64,000 nucleotides of DNA from an uncultured Lachnospiraceae bacterium (GTDB lineage: Bacteria; Bacillota; Clostridia; Lachnospirales; Lachnospiraceae), in NCBI GenBank assembly GCA_934351255.1, contig CAKRJH010000001.1, forward strand, positions 62,001-126,000, read 5' to 3'. Under the pieces are notes generated by a model. That model saw only the letters and a list, made by a program, of their open reading frames with translations. It was not told the DNA's origin and did not search any database. Within the stretch, counting starts at the first letter, position 1. Each line of letters opens with the position of its first letter. Made by a program: the position numbers and the translations under genes. Of the stretch, positions 63,323 to 64,000 are shown in pieces.

Positions 63323-64000
63323 TCAGCTTCCCAGCGAGAATTGTTTGACGAGCAGAAGACGGGTGCCCGCCTTGACATCCTGGGATTCCAGTCCGTTGAG
63401 CTTCTGGATCGCTTCCGGCGTCGTGTAATATTTCTTGGCGAGATCCCACAGGGAACAGTCCGAAGAAAGAACGATTCCTTCGATGCCGGGCAGGGATTCC
63501 AGTTCATGGATATCCAGAGGTGCTGTATCCAGGTCTGTGACACAGCAGATTTCCAGTGGACGGCTGGCAAGTACCGAAAAGCTGACATTTACCTTGGCTT
63601 CCATTTCCGAACGGCTGGAGAGCAGGACATTGATCTGATCGATACGGGCCTGGAGCTGGTAGTGGTCACTGATAGTGAGATCGCGCAGCTCCAGCACATA
63701 GTCAAACGGGATTATGCCGGACGCCTGCGCCAGGGCGGTGTGCTCATTGTCGGTCATATACAGGATTTCCAGGGTGACCACTCCGCCCAGCGCGATACCG
63801 CGGTCTGTGATCTCACGGGTGTCGATCTGTACCTGGCCGGATGCCGTACAGATCTGCAATACCGGATATTCATCCTGCAGTACAGGAATCTGGCCGGTAA
63901 GTCGTAAGGTTCCCTGATTTCTTCCCAGAAGTTTCTGGCAGTGCAGATCTTTGGTGGTAAGGTTTAGCTGGCAGCTGGTAGAGTAGGCATCCGAAAGGAT
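63323..64000 (-). CDS. SPOCS (DUF3794) and LysM domain protein, 5' end outside window
   Basis: The minus-strand frame is open to the window edge, so the N-terminus is missing; 225 residues are visible. Most of it fits SPOCS/DUF3794 repeats ('LRLTGQIPVLQDEYPVLQIC', 'DYVLELRDLTISDHYQLQAR', 'EMEAKVNVSFSVLASRPLEI'). The last ~50 residues are a LysM module ('DCSLWDLAKKYYTTPEAIQK', 'VKAGTRLLLVK'). SPOCS plus LysM proteins are typical of clostridial spores and probably bind spore peptidoglycan at the coat-cortex boundary. It supports a spore-forming host. Confidence 0.9.
   Translation of the reverse strand: MLSDAYSTSCQLNLTTKDLHCQKLLGRNQGTLRLTGQIPVLQDEYPVLQICTASGQVQIDTREITDRGIALGGVVTLEILYMTDNEHTALAQASGIIPFDYVLELRDLTISDHYQLQARIDQINVLLSSRSEMEAKVNVSFSVLASRPLEICCVTDLDTAPLDIHELESLPGIEGIVLSSDCSLWDLAKKYYTTPEAIQKLNGLESQDVKAGTRLLLVKQFSLGS

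Overview
The window looks like chromosomal DNA of a Gram-positive, spore-forming anaerobic Clostridium, most likely a gut Lachnospiraceae. Pointers are phosphoketolase, the [FeFe]-hydrogenase maturase HydG, a two-cluster ferredoxin, a DUF1858 protein, sporulation-type genes (YtvI, CwlD, SPOCS-LysM), MecA, an LTA-synthase-like enzyme, strong AGGAGG ribosome binding sites and several TTG or GTG starts. I see no insertion sequence, integrase, phage gene, CRISPR array, rRNA or tRNA.

Layout. 1-3.1 kb: end of an AlaA-like aminotransferase, then phosphoketolase. 3.5-9.1 kb: a giant secreted surface protein. 9.3-12.4 kb: a LolD/FtsX-type ABC exporter behind a 22-bp palindromic operator. 12.5-23.7 kb: an apparent operon with two MoxR/DUF58 modules surrounding a membrane protein, a Big_3-like anchored protein, a secreted leucine-rich-repeat protein and a transglutaminase-like membrane protein whose expected catalytic Cys is Ser. 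23.8-24.8 kb: YtvI-like permease on the minus strand. 25-32.4 kb: two tandem GLUG-repeat surface proteins, clearly duplicated. 32.5-37.1 kb: a cobalamin riboswitch followed by a small HNH_repeat-like protein and a 1331-residue surface protein. 37.2-42.5 kb: hydG, then on the minus strand a sensor kinase/response regulator pair and a polyprenyl glycosylphosphotransferase. 42.7-48.6 kb: HtrA protease, LTA-synthase-like enzyme, SDR oxidoreductase and an odd YbjQ-domain fusion. 48.6-49.4 kb: 800 bases without a protein gene, holding hairpin repeats and an sRNA candidate. 49.4-53.6 kb: pantothenate/CoA operon (panG-like, panB, panC, panD, coaBC). 53.7-57.3 kb: CmpB-like membrane protein, truA, ferredoxin, DUF1858, mecA and a 32-codon small ORF. 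57.5-63.2 kb: GH18, cwlD, sua5, a degenerate LMW phosphatase, rpiB, ilvE. 63.3-64 kb: a SPOCS/LysM protein running off the edge.

The strongest theme is the cell envelope. Six secreted or anchored proteins share one plan: a folded repeat or Ig-like region, a low-complexity Pro/Thr/Ser stalk and, in four of them, a very lysine-rich C-terminal LRR_5-like domain, with no LPXTG motif. The MoxR/DUF58 operon, HtrA, the LTA synthase and the glycosylphosphotransferase could help build or fold this surface. The most unusual arrangement is the cobalamin riboswitch in front of a giant surface protein, which suggests a B12-responsive surface function. Three different palindromic intergenic element types are also present.
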